A DNA stretch of 64,000 nt. Source: Caldimonas thermodepolymerans (lineage in GTDB: Bacteria; Pseudomonadota; Gammaproteobacteria; Burkholderiales; Burkholderiaceae_C). Of this stretch, positions 56,835-64,000 are shown piece by piece. Numbering within the stretch: the stretch's first letter is position 1; each line of letters begins with the position of its first letter. The DNA lies in contig NZ_CP064338.1 of the NCBI RefSeq assembly GCF_015476235.1, positions 1,426,001 to 1,490,000 of the forward strand, read 5' to 3'. The notes under the pieces are model-generated. The model did not search any database. It saw only the letters and a list, made by a program, of their open reading frames with translations, and had not been told where the DNA came from. A program made the translations under genes and the position numbers.

Positions 56835-56869
56835 CCTGCCCTTCCTCGCCGGGCGGCGGCCAGGGCAGG
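56835..56869 (-). promoter_or_regulatory. Second leader hairpin before nirB
   Basis: CCTGCCCT and AGGGCAGG form an 8-bp stem over a 19-base G/C-rich loop, between the tandem hairpins and nirB. It could be the terminator partner of an antitermination system, but it lacks a T-run. Confidence 0.35.
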
Positions 56870-56880
56870 GGGGCCAGGCC

Positions 56881-56917
56881 TGCGCACCGCGTTGTGCGCA
56901 TGACCGGCGCAGCCGGT
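56881..56917 (-). promoter_or_regulatory. Tandem hairpins in the nirB leader (ANTAR-target-like)
   Basis: On the minus strand ACCGG/CCGGT (56917 to 56903) with a 5-base loop is followed after two bases by TGCGCAC/GTGCGCA (56900 to 56881), a perfect 7-bp stem with hexaloop AACGCG. A at loop position 1 and G at position 4 fit the known ANTAR (NasR/NasT) RNA target; the first hairpin does not fit the loop rule. It lies about 30 to 65 bases after the predicted sigma-54 start. Confidence 0.5.
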
Positions 56918-56956
56918 TGCCTGGTCGGGGTGCAGCGTCACACCCGGGGCGGTTCA

Positions 56957-56972
56957 AGCAACGTCCATGCCA
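56957..56972 (-). promoter_or_regulatory. Sigma-54 (-24/-12) promoter of the nir-nas cluster
   Basis: The minus strand reads TGGCATGGACGTTGCT, matching TGGCA(C/T)-N5-TTGC(A/T) with the diagnostic GG-N10-GC spacing. Predicted start near 56946 gives a leader of about 190 bases before nirB. Confidence 0.75.
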
Positions 56973-57060
56973 CCAACGCCCCATGCGGGCACATCCATGC
57001 GCTGCCAAGGGGCGGCCTGCGGGCGTGCCGTGCCGCGCTGGTGAGGCGCGCGCCGGCGAC

Positions 57061-57075
57061 ACACCGACCTGGTGC
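57061..57075. promoter_or_regulatory. NtrC-like dyad upstream of nirB
   Basis: The minus strand reads GCACCAGGTCGGTGT, matching the NtrC consensus GCACC-N5-GGTGC except at the last base. Its centre is about 122 bases before the predicted sigma-54 start, a normal enhancer distance. A weaker related site lies at 57083-57099. Confidence 0.6.
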
Positions 57076-57350
57076 CGGGGTGTGCCGTGTCGTGGTGCAG
57101 CCTGGCCAAGGGGGTGGCGCCGTCGCACCGTCCTGGGTCACGGTGTCGCGTGCAGCGCCGCTTGTGCGCTATGCGTAGCACACCCCTGGCCTGCGGGGGC
57201 AAAGCCCGTGCGTTTTTTGCGCCGCGGGCGGGGGGGCGTGTGCGAATGCGGTGGCTTGGGGAGAAAATCACTGCCGATCATGCCCCACGATAGTGAACTC
57301 CTTCCGGACTGCGCGGCCGCCACGCGGACGCTGCGGACCTGCTGATCGAC

Positions 57351-58394
57351 ATGGAACAGCCGCTACGCCTCTCGCCCCACGAGGACGCACCGCACGGCGG
57401 TGGGGACGGCCGTTCCCGCGTTTCCGGCCTGCCTGATCAGGAGTTGCTCGGCGCCTTGCTGGCCGCTGCCGAACAGATCCCTTCCGGCATCTACGTGAAG
57501 GACGATCAGGGCCGCTACCTCTACGCCAATGCGGCGGCTGCCCGGCTGCTCGGCACCACGCCGGCACAGGTGCTGGGACGCACCGACGGCGAGCTGCTGC
57601 CCGACGAGCATGCCGTCGCGTTGCGGGCCGCCGACCAGGCGGCCCTGTCGCAGCAGCGGCTCGTGCTGCGCGACGACAAGCTGCCCGAAGCGGGCGGCGG
57701 CGTGCTGGAAGTGCAGGCGGCGCGCCTGCCGCTGGCCGACGGACGGCTGTGCGGCGTGTGGACCGACCTGACCGAGCTGCGGCGCGCCCAGGGCCAGCTG
57801 CGCCGCGCGCTGAACCAGCTCGAGATCCAGCAGCGCCAGAACGAGGAGCTGCGCCAGGAACTGCGCGACCAGGCCGTGCGCGATCCGCTCACGGGCGTCT
57901 ACAACCGCCACCACTTCGACGAGCAGCTGCGTCGCGAGGTCGACCTGTCGATGCGCGAACACCGCGAGTTCGCGCTGGTCTATGTGCAGGTCGATGCCTA
58001 TGCGGATTTCGTCGCCCGGCACGGCATGGCCGCGGGCGAGCGGGTGCTGCAGGCGGTGGGTCAGCTGCTGCGCAGCAACACGCGAGCGATGGACGCGCCG
58101 TGTCGCCTGGGCGAGGACCGCTTCGCGGTGCTGCTGTCGGGCGTCGGCCTGGCGACAGCGCACACCCGCATGGAGAGCGTGCGGCGCCAGTGCGAGGCGC
58201 ACATCGTGATGCTGGAAGGCGCGGAGTTGCGCTTCACGGTCTCGATGGGCGTGGCGAGCTTCCCGCACACCACGCAGGACCGCGAAGCCTTGCTCAGGGC
58301 CGCCGAAGGCGCGCTCGAGCAGGCCCGGCGTCGCGGCAGCAACTGCGTGATGCCGGCGACGATCCCGTTCACTCAGCCGGCCAGGCCCTTGTAG
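57351..58394 (+). CDS. PAS-GGDEF protein with degenerate active site
   Basis: A 347-residue cytoplasmic signalling protein. A PAS domain (about 40-145; IPSGIYVKDDQGRYLYANAAA) and a coiled coil (about 145-175) precede a GGDEF-fold domain. RDPLTGVYNRHHFDE and VQVDAYADFVARHG are conserved, but the signature is GEDRF (254-258) instead of GGDEF, with Gly2 replaced by Glu and the essential Glu4 by Arg. It is probably not a cyclase and may bind GTP or cyclic di-GMP or act as a scaffold. It is divergent from nirB and overlaps the TauE/SafE gene end by 22 bases. Confidence 0.85.
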   Translation: MEQPLRLSPHEDAPHGGGDGRSRVSGLPDQELLGALLAAAEQIPSGIYVKDDQGRYLYANAAAARLLGTTPAQVLGRTDGELLPDEHAVALRAADQAALSQQRLVLRDDKLPEAGGGVLEVQAARLPLADGRLCGVWTDLTELRRAQGQLRRALNQLEIQQRQNEELRQELRDQAVRDPLTGVYNRHHFDEQLRREVDLSMREHREFALVYVQVDAYADFVARHGMAAGERVLQAVGQLLRSNTRAMDAPCRLGEDRFAVLLSGVGLATAHTRMESVRRQCEAHIVMLEGAELRFTVSMGVASFPHTTQDREALLRAAEGALEQARRRGSNCVMPATIPFTQPARPL

Positions 58395-59184
58395 AGCATG
58401 TAGGCGGCCAGCAGGTACAGCACGCAGGCGAAGGCGCGCTTGAGCTGCCTGACGTTCATCGCGTGCGCGGCCTTCGCCCCGAGCGGCGCGAACAGCACGC
58501 TGGCCACCACGATCACGCACAGCGCCGGCAGGTAGAGATAGCCCATCGCGCCGGGCAGGGGGCTGGGCAGGTTCCAGCCGCCCACCACGTAGCCGACGGT
58601 GTTGGCCAGCGCGATCGGGAAGCCCAGAGCCGCGCTGGTGGCCACGGCGTTGTGCATCGGCACGTTGCACCAGGTCATGAAAGGCACCGAGACGAACCCG
58701 CCGCCGGCACCCACCAGCCCGGACAGGAAGCCGATGCCGCTGCCCACCGCGGTCTGGCCGAGCGGTCCCGGCATCTGGCGCGACGGCGCCGGCTTCTTGT
58801 CGAGCAGCATCTGCGTGGCCGAGAAGCCCACGAACAGCGCGAACAGCAGGGCCAGCCACGCGCCCTTGAGTGCGGCAAACACGCCGGCGCCGGCGATCAG
58901 ACCGCCGATCACGATGCCCGGGCCCATGCCGCGCACCAGGTCCCAGCGCACCGCACCGCGCTTGTGGTGCGCACGCACGCTGGAGATCGAGGTGAACAGG
59001 ATGGTCGACATCGAGGTGGCGATGGCCATCTTGACCGCCAGTCCGTCGGCCACGCCGCGGTGGGACAGGATCAGCGTCAGGAACGGCACCATCAGCATGC
59101 CGCCACCGATGCCCAGCAGGCCGGCCAGGAAGCCGGTGAACGAACCGAGCACCAGCAGCTCGGCGACAAACTGCCATTCGAGAT

Positions 59185-59188
<4 letters not shown>
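58373..59188 (-). CDS. TauE/SafE-family permease
   Basis: A 271-residue membrane protein with about eight helices in two repeats, the sulfite exporter TauE/SafE family. GFLAGLLGIGGGMLMVPFLTLIL (about 18-40) and GFLSGLVGAGGGFVSVPFMTW (about 154-174) are the repeated Gly-rich motifs. Members move sulfite, sulfoacetate or other organic anions. The start is taken as TTG 59188 because it overlaps the upstream stop (TTGA) with GGAG 5 bases before it. It is coupled to the EVE gene. Confidence 0.88.
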
Positions 59189-59658
<470 letters not shown>

Positions 59659-59667
59659 GCCAGGGAA

Positions 59668-59850
59668 ACAGGTGTCCGTCACGAGCCGAGAGCCGCATTC
59701 CTGAACCCAGGGGTTCAGGTGGGCGAGGTCAGTCCGACTTCGGGTTCGTCTGACGCGAGACGATCGCACCAGAAGGACGATGTTCCAAGCCCTTGCTCAC
59801 AGGAGCATCGGTTCAAGGAAATATAAAGCTCCCGCGAACGCGACGGACAG
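59668..59850 (-). ncRNA. ssrS: 6S RNA
   Basis: About 183 bases between zapA and the EVE gene, the conserved place for 6S RNA in proteobacteria. The 5' TGTCCGTC (near 59848) pairs with 3' GACGGACA (59680-59673) to close the rod, with GAGC/GCTC pairs inside. The 3' half contains CCTGAACCCCTGGGTTCAGG, equivalent to the conserved hairpin of E. coli 6S, followed by ATGCGGCTCTCGG. A TAGAAT box (59861-59856) places the start. 6S RNA mimics an open promoter and sequesters sigma-70 polymerase in stationary phase. Ends are estimated to within a few bases. Confidence 0.85.
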
Positions 59851-59855
59851 GATGC

Positions 59856-59861
59856 ATTCTA
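59856..59861 (-). promoter_or_regulatory. -10 box of 6S RNA
   Basis: TAGAAT on the minus strand, about 7 bases before the deduced 6S 5' end; it supports TAGAAT as a working -10 element in this genome. Confidence 0.6.
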
Positions 59862-59877
59862 CGCCCGCGGGCGTCGC

Positions 59878-60204
59878 TCAGAGCAGTTGCCCGTCCTGCC
59901 CGAGGGCTTCGTCGATGCGACGGATCAGCGCCGCGATATCGTGCTGGGTGGTCGTGCCGGCCGCCGCGGTGTCCTGGGCCGGGGCCGGCGCGCGCGGCGG
60001 CGTGGGCCGCTCGGCCAGCTCGTAGGCGATGTTGAGCGCCGCCAGCACCGCGATGCGTTCGCGCGCCTTGACCTTGCCGGCATCGCGGATCGCGCACATC
60101 TCGCGGTCGACATGGTTGACCGCTTCCAGCAGGGCCGCCTCGCCTCCCTCGGCGCAGCCGAGGATGTAGCTCTGTCCCATGATCGTGACTTCGATCTGCT
60201 TCAT
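59878..60204 (-). CDS. zapA: Cell division protein ZapA
   Basis: A 108-residue FtsZ-crosslinking protein. KQIEVTIMGQSYILGC (about 2-17) and EAVNHVDREMCAIRDAGKVKARERIAVLAALNIAYELAE (about 27-65) are characteristic; a coiled-coil dimer helix forms the C-terminus after a Pro/Ala linker. It overlaps the zapB-like gene by four bases (ATGA) and precedes 6S RNA. Confidence 0.94.
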   Translation of the reverse strand: MKQIEVTIMGQSYILGCAEGGEAALLEAVNHVDREMCAIRDAGKVKARERIAVLAALNIAYELAERPTPPRAPAPAQDTAAAGTTTQHDIAALIRRIDEALGQDGQLL

Positions 60205-60428
60205 CCGGCCTCCTTGTCGCTGGGATCGGGAACGGCGAGCGGCTCGGGCAGGCGCTCGAGCAGCGCGTCGATGCGGGCCCGCGCGGCGTTCAGGCGCGAG
60301 CGCAGGCTGTCCCGCTCGGCCGTCATGCCCGCGAGCTGCTGTTCCAGCAGGGCGTTGGTCCGCTGCAGTTCCTCGTAGCGCACCAGCAGGCGTTCCACGC
60401 GTTCCACGAGTTCGTCGATCTGTGACAT
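60201..60428 (-). CDS. ZapB-like coiled-coil protein
   Basis: A 75-residue, almost entirely coiled-coil protein (DELVERVERLLVRYEELQRT then LLEQQLAGMTAERDSLRSRL). Small coiled coils directly before zapA in betaproteobacteria are annotated as ZapB-like/TIGR02449 and are thought to help Z-ring organisation. It overlaps zapA (ATGA), so stoichiometric synthesis is likely. A TACAAT box (60455-60450) 22 bases upstream is the probable promoter. Confidence 0.88.
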   Translation of the reverse strand: MSQIDELVERVERLLVRYEELQRTNALLEQQLAGMTAERDSLRSRLNAARARIDALLERLPEPLAVPDPSDKEAG

Positions 60429-60449
60429 GGCAGGCCGTCCTCTGCGGCC

Positions 60450-60455
60450 ATTGTA
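60450..60455 (-). promoter_or_regulatory. -10-like box for the zapB-like/zapA operon
   Basis: TACAAT on the minus strand 22 bases before the start at 60428; GAGGA lies between as ribosome site. The 109-base spacer to nth shows nothing else. Confidence 0.5.
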
Positions 60456-60537
60456 GAGCGCGCTTTCCCGGCCCGGCCGTCGGGGCTCGCCCGCATGCCG
60501 GCCTGGCCCGACCGACGGCCCCGCCGACCGGACGGGC

Positions 60538-61182
60538 TCAGGCGTCGGGCGGCGGCGTCTTGGGCTTGAAGTCGCAGTAGCGCGCCACCTGGCATTTCCA
60601 GCACTGCGGCTTGCGCGCGAGGCAGACGTAGCGCCCGTGCAGGATCAGCCAGTGGTGCGCGTGCACCAGGTACTGGGGCGGCACGCGGCGCAGCAGCTTG
60701 AGCTCGACCTGCAGCGGCGTCTTGCCGGGCGCCAGCCCGGTGCGGTTGCTGACCCGGAAGATGTGGGTGTCCACCGCCATCGTCGGCTCGCTGAACGCGA
60801 CGTTGAGCACCACGTTGGCGGTCTTGCGGCCCACGCCGGGCAGCGCCTCCAGCTCCTCGCGGGTGCGCGGCACCTCGCCGCCGTGCCGCTCGATCAGGAT
60901 GCGGCAGGTCTCCAGCAGGTGCTTGGCCTTGCTGCGGTACAGCCCGATGGTCTTGATGTACTCGCACAGTCCGTCGTAGCCCAGCTCGAGGATCTGCTGC
61001 GGGGTGTTGGCCACCGGGAACAGCCGCCGCGTCGCCTTGTTGACGCCGGCGTCGGTGGCCTGCGCCGACAGCAGCACCGCGGTGAGCAGCTCGAAGGGGG
61101 TGCTGTACTCGAGCTCGGTCCGGGGTTCGGGGTTCGCCGCCTGGAGCGTGGCGAAGAAGGGTTCGATGTCCTGCACGCGCAT
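60538..61182 (-). CDS. nth: Endonuclease III
   Basis: A 214-residue DNA glycosylase/AP-lyase excising oxidised pyrimidines. The helix-hairpin-helix LPGVGRKTANVVLNVAF carries catalytic Lys120, and VDTHIFRVSNR has Asp138. The C-terminal 4Fe-4S cluster ligands C-x6-C-x2-C-x5-C are in VCLARKPQCWKCQVARYC (about 187-204). Length matches E. coli Nth. It follows rnfB by 21 bases, the common rnfB-nth order. Confidence 0.97.
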   Translation of the reverse strand: MRVQDIEPFFATLQAANPEPRTELEYSTPFELLTAVLLSAQATDAGVNKATRRLFPVANTPQQILELGYDGLCEYIKTIGLYRSKAKHLLETCRILIERHGGEVPRTREELEALPGVGRKTANVVLNVAFSEPTMAVDTHIFRVSNRTGLAPGKTPLQVELKLLRRVPPQYLVHAHHWLILHGRYVCLARKPQCWKCQVARYCDFKPKTPPPDA

Positions 61183-61203
61183 GGCCGCGCAGTGTAGCGG
61201 CGC

Positions 61204-61872
61204 TCAGCCGGCCTTGCGCATGCGCTCGCGTGCGCGGGCCAGCGCGGCCTCGATGACGGCGCGCTTGCGGTCCAGCTCCTGCGGGTCGGTGAGCTTCGAT
61301 TCCTCCGCCAGGTGCTCCAGCTTGTGCTGCGCCTTGGCCGCCAGGCGCTCCTCGTGCTCGCGCCGGTCGCGTTCGACGCGCTGGCGATGGAAGGCGTAGC
61401 GCTCGCGGGCCTGCGCGGCCTGTTCCGGACTCCAGGCCTGCCAGCCGGTGCGTCCGGGCGTCGCGTCCACCAGCGCGATGCAGTCGACCGGGCACACCGG
61501 CACGCACAGCTCGCAGCCGGTGCACAGCGGCCCGACGACGCTGTGCATCAGCTTGTTCGCGCCGACGATGGCGTCCACCGGGCAGGCCTTGATGCACAGC
61601 GTGCAGCCGATGCACCAGGCCTCGTCGATCACCGCCAGCTTGCGCGGGCCTTCCTGCCCGCATTCCGGGTCGAGGTCCGCGACGGGGCGCCCCGTCAGTG
61701 CCGCGAGCCGGGCGATGCCTTCCGCGCCGCCGGGCGGGCAGCGGTTGATCGCCGCCTGCCCCTGTGCGATGGCTTCGGCGTAGCTGCGGCAGTCGGGGTA
61801 GCCGCAGCGGGTGCACTGCGTCTGGGGCAGCAGGGCGTCGATCGCGTCGACACTGACGGGAGGCTGGGACAT
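61204..61872 (-). CDS. rnfB: RnfB-type electron transport ferredoxin
   Basis: A 222-residue iron-sulfur protein. The 4Fe-4S domain has CTRCGYPDC ... NRCPPGG (about 19-46), and two 4Fe-4S ferredoxin motifs follow, [12 protein letters not shown] (about 86-97) and [12 protein letters not shown] (about 117-128). The C-terminal 75 residues are a charged coiled coil. It lacks the N-terminal membrane helix of the full RnfB in Rnf/Rsx complexes. The other rnf genes are absent here, so it probably works outside the complex, perhaps reducing or servicing Nth's cluster; that is inference. Confidence 0.9.
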   Translation of the reverse strand: MSQPPVSVDAIDALLPQTQCTRCGYPDCRSYAEAIAQGQAAINRCPPGGAEGIARLAALTGRPVADLDPECGQEGPRKLAVIDEAWCIGCTLCIKACPVDAIVGANKLMHSVVGPLCTGCELCVPVCPVDCIALVDATPGRTGWQAWSPEQAAQARERYAFHRQRVERDRREHEERLAAKAQHKLEHLAEESKLTDPQELDRKRAVIEAALARARERMRKAG

Positions 61873-61891
61873 CGGGAGGTTCTGAAACGAC

Positions 61892-61914
61892 AAAGGCGCC
61901 ACGACGGGCGCCAA
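61892..61914 (-). terminator. Terminator after phaZ
   Basis: TGGCGCC-CGTCGT-GGCGCC then TTTGTCGTTT on the minus strand: a 6-bp GC stem with a short T-rich tail, 20 bases after the phaZ stop and before rnfB. Confidence 0.6.
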
Positions 61915-61933
61915 TGTACCGCGTCCGGGCCGC

Positions 61934-63175
61934 TCACCTGTCGTGTCGGGCGATGAAGTCGCGCACCACGGGGTAGACCTTCTCGCGCCAGCGCCGGCCG
62001 GAGAAGATGCCGTAGTGGCCGGCGCCTTCGACCACGTAGTGCGGCTGCTCCTTCTTCGGGATGCCGGTGCACAGGTCGTGCGCCGCGCGCGTCTGCCCCG
62101 CGCCGGAGATGTCGTCCAGCTCGCCCTCGATGGTCAGCAGCGCGGTGGCCTTGATGTCCTGGGGGCGCACCAGCTCGCCGCGCACGCGCCAGGTGCCGTT
62201 GACCAGCGCGAAGTCCTGGAACACCGTCTTGATGGTGTCGAGGTAGTACTCGGCCGGCATGTCGAGCACCGCGTTGTACTCGTCGTAGAACCTGCGGTGG
62301 GCCTCGGCGCTGTCGCCGTCGCCGCGCACCAGGTCGAGGAAATAGTCGTAGTGCGAGCTGACGTGCCGGTCCGGGTTCATCGCGACGAACCCGGTGTACT
62401 GCAGGAAGCCCGGGTAGACGCGCCGGCCGGCACCGGGGTAGTTCGGCGGCACCCGGTAGATCACGTTGTTCTCGAACCACTCGTAGCTGCGCGTCGTGGC
62501 CAGGTTGTTGACCGCGGTCGGGCTCCTGCGGGCGTCGATCGGCCCGCCCATCATGGTCATCGAGCGGGGCGTCTGCTCGCCGCGCGTGGCCATCAGCGAG
62601 ATCGCGGCCAGCACCGGCACGGTGGGCTGGCACACCGACATCACGTGCACGTGCGGGCCGATGTGGCGGATGAACTCCTGCACGTACTCCACGTAGTCAT
62701 CCAGGTGGAAGGGGCCGACCTCCGCCGGCACCATGCGCGCGTCGATCCAGTCGGTGATGTAGACCTTGTGGTCGCGCAGCAGCATGCGCACCGTGTCGCG
62801 CAGCAGGGTCGCGTGGTGTCCCGATAGCGGCGCCACCACCAGCACGGTGGGCTGGTCCTTCATCTTGGGCAGCAGCTTCGGGTCGTCGGTGAAGCGCTTG
62901 AAGCGCAGCAGCCGGCAGAAGGGCTTCTCCAGTGCGACGCGTTCCTGCACCGCCACGTCCACGCCGTTGACCTGCACCGAGGTGATGTCGAACGGCGGCT
63001 TCTCGTACTCCTTGGCCAGCCGGTGCAGCAGGTCGAAGCCCGCGGCGATGCGCTCGGCCCCGAAGGCGTGCGTGAAGGGCGACAGGGGGTGGCTGTAGAG
63101 CTTGGCCGAGGCGCTGGCGAACTCCGAGAACGGCGTCAGCAGCGCGCGCTGGGTTTCGTAGATCTGGTACAGCAT
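61934..63175 (-). CDS. phaZ: Intracellular polyhydroxybutyrate depolymerase
   Basis: A 413-residue enzyme that mobilises stored PHB granules to 3-hydroxybutyrate. It has the intracellular PhaZ pattern: [23 protein letters not shown] (about 112-134), DWIDARMVP, and the nucleophile Cys182 in MSVCQPTVP where other lipase-fold enzymes have Ser. The histidine lies in [17 protein letters not shown] (about 389). Start ATG 63175 is first in the conserved region ([13 protein letters not shown]). It has its own promoter with a dyad upstream. Confidence 0.95.
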   Translation of the reverse strand: MLYQIYETQRALLTPFSEFASASAKLYSHPLSPFTHAFGAERIAAGFDLLHRLAKEYEKPPFDITSVQVNGVDVAVQERVALEKPFCRLLRFKRFTDDPKLLPKMKDQPTVLVVAPLSGHHATLLRDTVRMLLRDHKVYITDWIDARMVPAEVGPFHLDDYVEYVQEFIRHIGPHVHVMSVCQPTVPVLAAISLMATRGEQTPRSMTMMGGPIDARRSPTAVNNLATTRSYEWFENNVIYRVPPNYPGAGRRVYPGFLQYTGFVAMNPDRHVSSHYDYFLDLVRGDGDSAEAHRRFYDEYNAVLDMPAEYYLDTIKTVFQDFALVNGTWRVRGELVRPQDIKATALLTIEGELDDISGAGQTRAAHDLCTGIPKKEQPHYVVEGAGHYGIFSGRRWREKVYPVVRDFIARHDR

Positions 63176-63245
63176 CGTCGGTCCCTTTCCAGCCCCAGGG
63201 CTGCAGCACGGATTCGGGCTCATGCAAGACGCATGCGCGGCCCGT

Positions 63246-63265
63246 GTGCATTTGTTGCAATGCAC
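63246..63265. promoter_or_regulatory. Dyad at the phaZ transcription start (PhaR-like site)
   Basis: GTGCATT and AATGCAC (63246-63252 and 63259-63265) are exact inverted arms around 6 bases including TTGC. It lies immediately after the TAGAAT box for phaZ, where a repressor would block initiation. TGC-rich dyads are bound by the PHA-granule regulator PhaR in related bacteria; the assignment is inference. Confidence 0.5.
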
Positions 63266-63266
63266 C

Positions 63267-63272
63267 ATTCTA
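63267..63272 (-). promoter_or_regulatory. -10-like box for phaZ
   Basis: The minus strand reads ATAGAATGG, giving TAGAAT 92 bases before the phaZ ATG and adjacent to the dyad. Confidence 0.5.
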
Positions 63273-63371
63273 TGGAGGCTGCGGCCCCCGTGCACTCCGG
63301 GTCGGGCGCAGAAACCCTCGATTCCGGGAATTTCCCAGGGGGGGGGGATGGTGGCGGAGCGTCCGGGCATG

Positions 63372-63395
63372 AAAAATGGGGCCGAAGCCCCATTT
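63372..63395 (-). terminator. Terminator of the aminotransferase gene
   Basis: On the minus strand AAATGGGGC-TTCG-GCCCCATTTTTC forms a 9-bp stem with a UUCG tetraloop and T-run, 25 bases after the stop at 63421. Strong intrinsic terminator. Confidence 0.93.
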
Positions 63396-63420
63396 CCCGA
63401 TCCGGTGCGGTGCGCCGTGC

Positions 63421-64000
63421 TCAGCAGACCTTGGCGATCGCCTGGGCGACGTAGTCCAGGTTCTTGCTGTTGAGCGCCGCCACGCAGATGCGGCCGGAAT
63501 CCACGCCGTAGACGCCGAACTCGCTGCGCAGGCGCTGCATCTGCTCCTTGGTCAGGCCCGAGTAGCTGAACATGCCCTTCTGCTGGGTGATGAAGCCCAT
63601 GTCCTGCTTGACGCCGGCGGCCTTCAGCTTCTCGACCAGCGCCGCACGCATCTGCTTGATGCGCTGGCGCATGCCGGCCAGTTCCTCCTCCCACAGCTGG
63701 CGCAGCTCGGGAGAGGTCAGCACGGTGGCGACCACCTGGGCACCGTGGGTCGGCGGGTTGGAGTAGTTGGTGCGGATCACGCGCTTGAGCTGGCTCAGCA
63801 CGCGGTCGGCCTCTTCCTTGCTGGCTGCGACCACGCTCAGGGCGCCGACGCGCTCGCCGTACAGCGAGAAGCTCTTGGAGAACGAGGTCGAGACGAAGAA
63901 GTCCAGGCCGGCGTCCAGGAACAGGCCGATCACCGCGCCGTCTTCCGCGATGCCTTCGCCGAAGCCCTGGTAGGCCATGTCGAGGAAGGGCACCAGGTTG
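63421..64000 (-). CDS. tyrB: Aromatic amino acid aminotransferase, C-terminal part
   Basis: The last 193 codons of a PLP-dependent class I aminotransferase; the gene continues past the right edge. PFLDMAYQGFGEG is the conserved strand with Asp-x-x-Tyr contacting PLP, and STSFSKSFSLYGERVGALSVV holds the Schiff-base Lys (S-F-S-K). The late arginine in DSGRICVAALN binds the substrate carboxylate. This pattern is that of AspC/TyrB-type transaminases; TyrB versus AspC is not certain from this part. Confidence 0.9.
   Translation of the reverse strand, partial: NLVPFLDMAYQGFGEGIAEDGAVIGLFLDAGLDFFVSTSFSKSFSLYGERVGALSVVAASKEEADRVLSQLKRVIRTNYSNPPTHGAQVVATVLTSPELRQLWEEELAGMRQRIKQMRAALVEKLKAAGVKQDMGFITQQKGMFSYSGLTKEQMQRLRSEFGVYGVDSGRICVAALNSKNLDYVAQAIAKVC

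Larger units (their letters stand above)
56757..57350. other. Divergent regulatory region nirB / GGDEF gene
   Basis: A 594-base spacer without a supported gene. The half next to nirB contains the NtrC-like dyad, sigma-54 promoter and leader hairpins listed separately. The half next to the GGDEF gene (57100-57350) holds a T6 stretch and a G7 run and possibly a weak GATAGT box at 57289-57294, but no convincing promoter. Open frames here are GC-rich noise. Confidence 0.7.

Noticed and set aside
61204-61872. RnfB as part of a full Rnf/Rsx complex
   Set aside because: No rnfA, C, D, G or E in the window, and the N-terminal membrane helix is missing.
63338-63347. Run of ten G residues near the aminotransferase terminator
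   Set aside because: Possible slippage tract, but it lies between a terminator and the phaZ promoter with no ORF or dyad attached, so it has no visible role.

Overview
The window is high-GC (roughly 70 % by eye), densely packed bacterial chromosome. Gene content and order point to a betaproteobacterium of the order Burkholderiales, most like the Rubrivivax/Leptothrix/Caldimonas/Schlegelella or Comamonadaceae lineages. Supporting signs are pyrG-kdsA-eno-ftsB, zapB-like/zapA/6S RNA/EVE, nth-rnfB, darP divergent from pmbA, Bug/TctC and TakP-type TRAP binding proteins, an intracellular PHB depolymerase (phaZ), and an endonuclease-type MutL. The placement is inferred from gene content only. I saw no tRNA, rRNA, IS element, prophage or CRISPR array.

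Layout. 1-5700: a Bcr/CflA transporter fragment, an uncharacterised PA2779/PA2778-type membrane protein and cysteine-peptidase pair, a pseudouridine synthase, a lipoprotein hydrolase and mutL. 5700-14600: dedA, amiC-tsaE divergent from queG, an AEC transporter, a Bug protein, xerD, marC and a DHA2 efflux pump. 14600-20700: a diguanylate cyclase, a DUF455 protein divergent from a MarR-MFS operon with an 18-bp palindromic operator, a gamma-carbonic anhydrase, hslO, and a small Cys-rich protein coupled to ftsB. 20700-34500: eno, kdsA, pyrG, mutS with an orphan proteasome-like Anbu protease and a hydrolase, suhB, trmJ, cysE, mogA, darP and pmbA. 34600-44400: a TakP-like TRAP binding protein and, 6 kb away, its likely membrane subunits. 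Between them lies a MarR-controlled RND efflux operon with a perfect 14-bp inverted-repeat operator and terminators on both flanks. 44700-49200: a rhodanese-like protein, yqeY, rpsU, a flavoprotein, an MFS and a LysE exporter.

49200-57350 is the most coherent pathway: the nitrate/nitrite assimilation cluster nirB-nirD-nasA-(21-codon ORF)-ybiB-cobA on the minus strand. Its 594-base upstream region carries an NtrC-like dyad, a sigma-54 -24/-12 promoter and, inside the predicted leader, tandem hairpins. One hairpin has a hexaloop with A at position 1 and G at position 4, as expected for ANTAR (NasT/NasR) antiterminator targets. CobA would supply the siroheme precursor used by NirB. 57350-64000: a GGDEF protein with a broken active site, a TauE/SafE permease, EVE protein, 6S RNA, zapA and zapB-like genes, nth, rnfB, phaZ with a dyad at its promoter, and the end of an aromatic aminotransferase.

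A recurring feature is a -10-like hexamer (TAGAAT, GATAAT, GACAAT or TATGAT) that ends 5 to 7 bases before the start codon of genes with no Shine-Dalgarno (mutL, dedA, queG, marC, MarR). This predicts leaderless mRNAs. Most genes are housekeeping. The less described items are the nas leader, the orphan Anbu operon, the FtsB-coupled small protein, the PA2778/PA2779 pair and the degenerate GGDEF protein.
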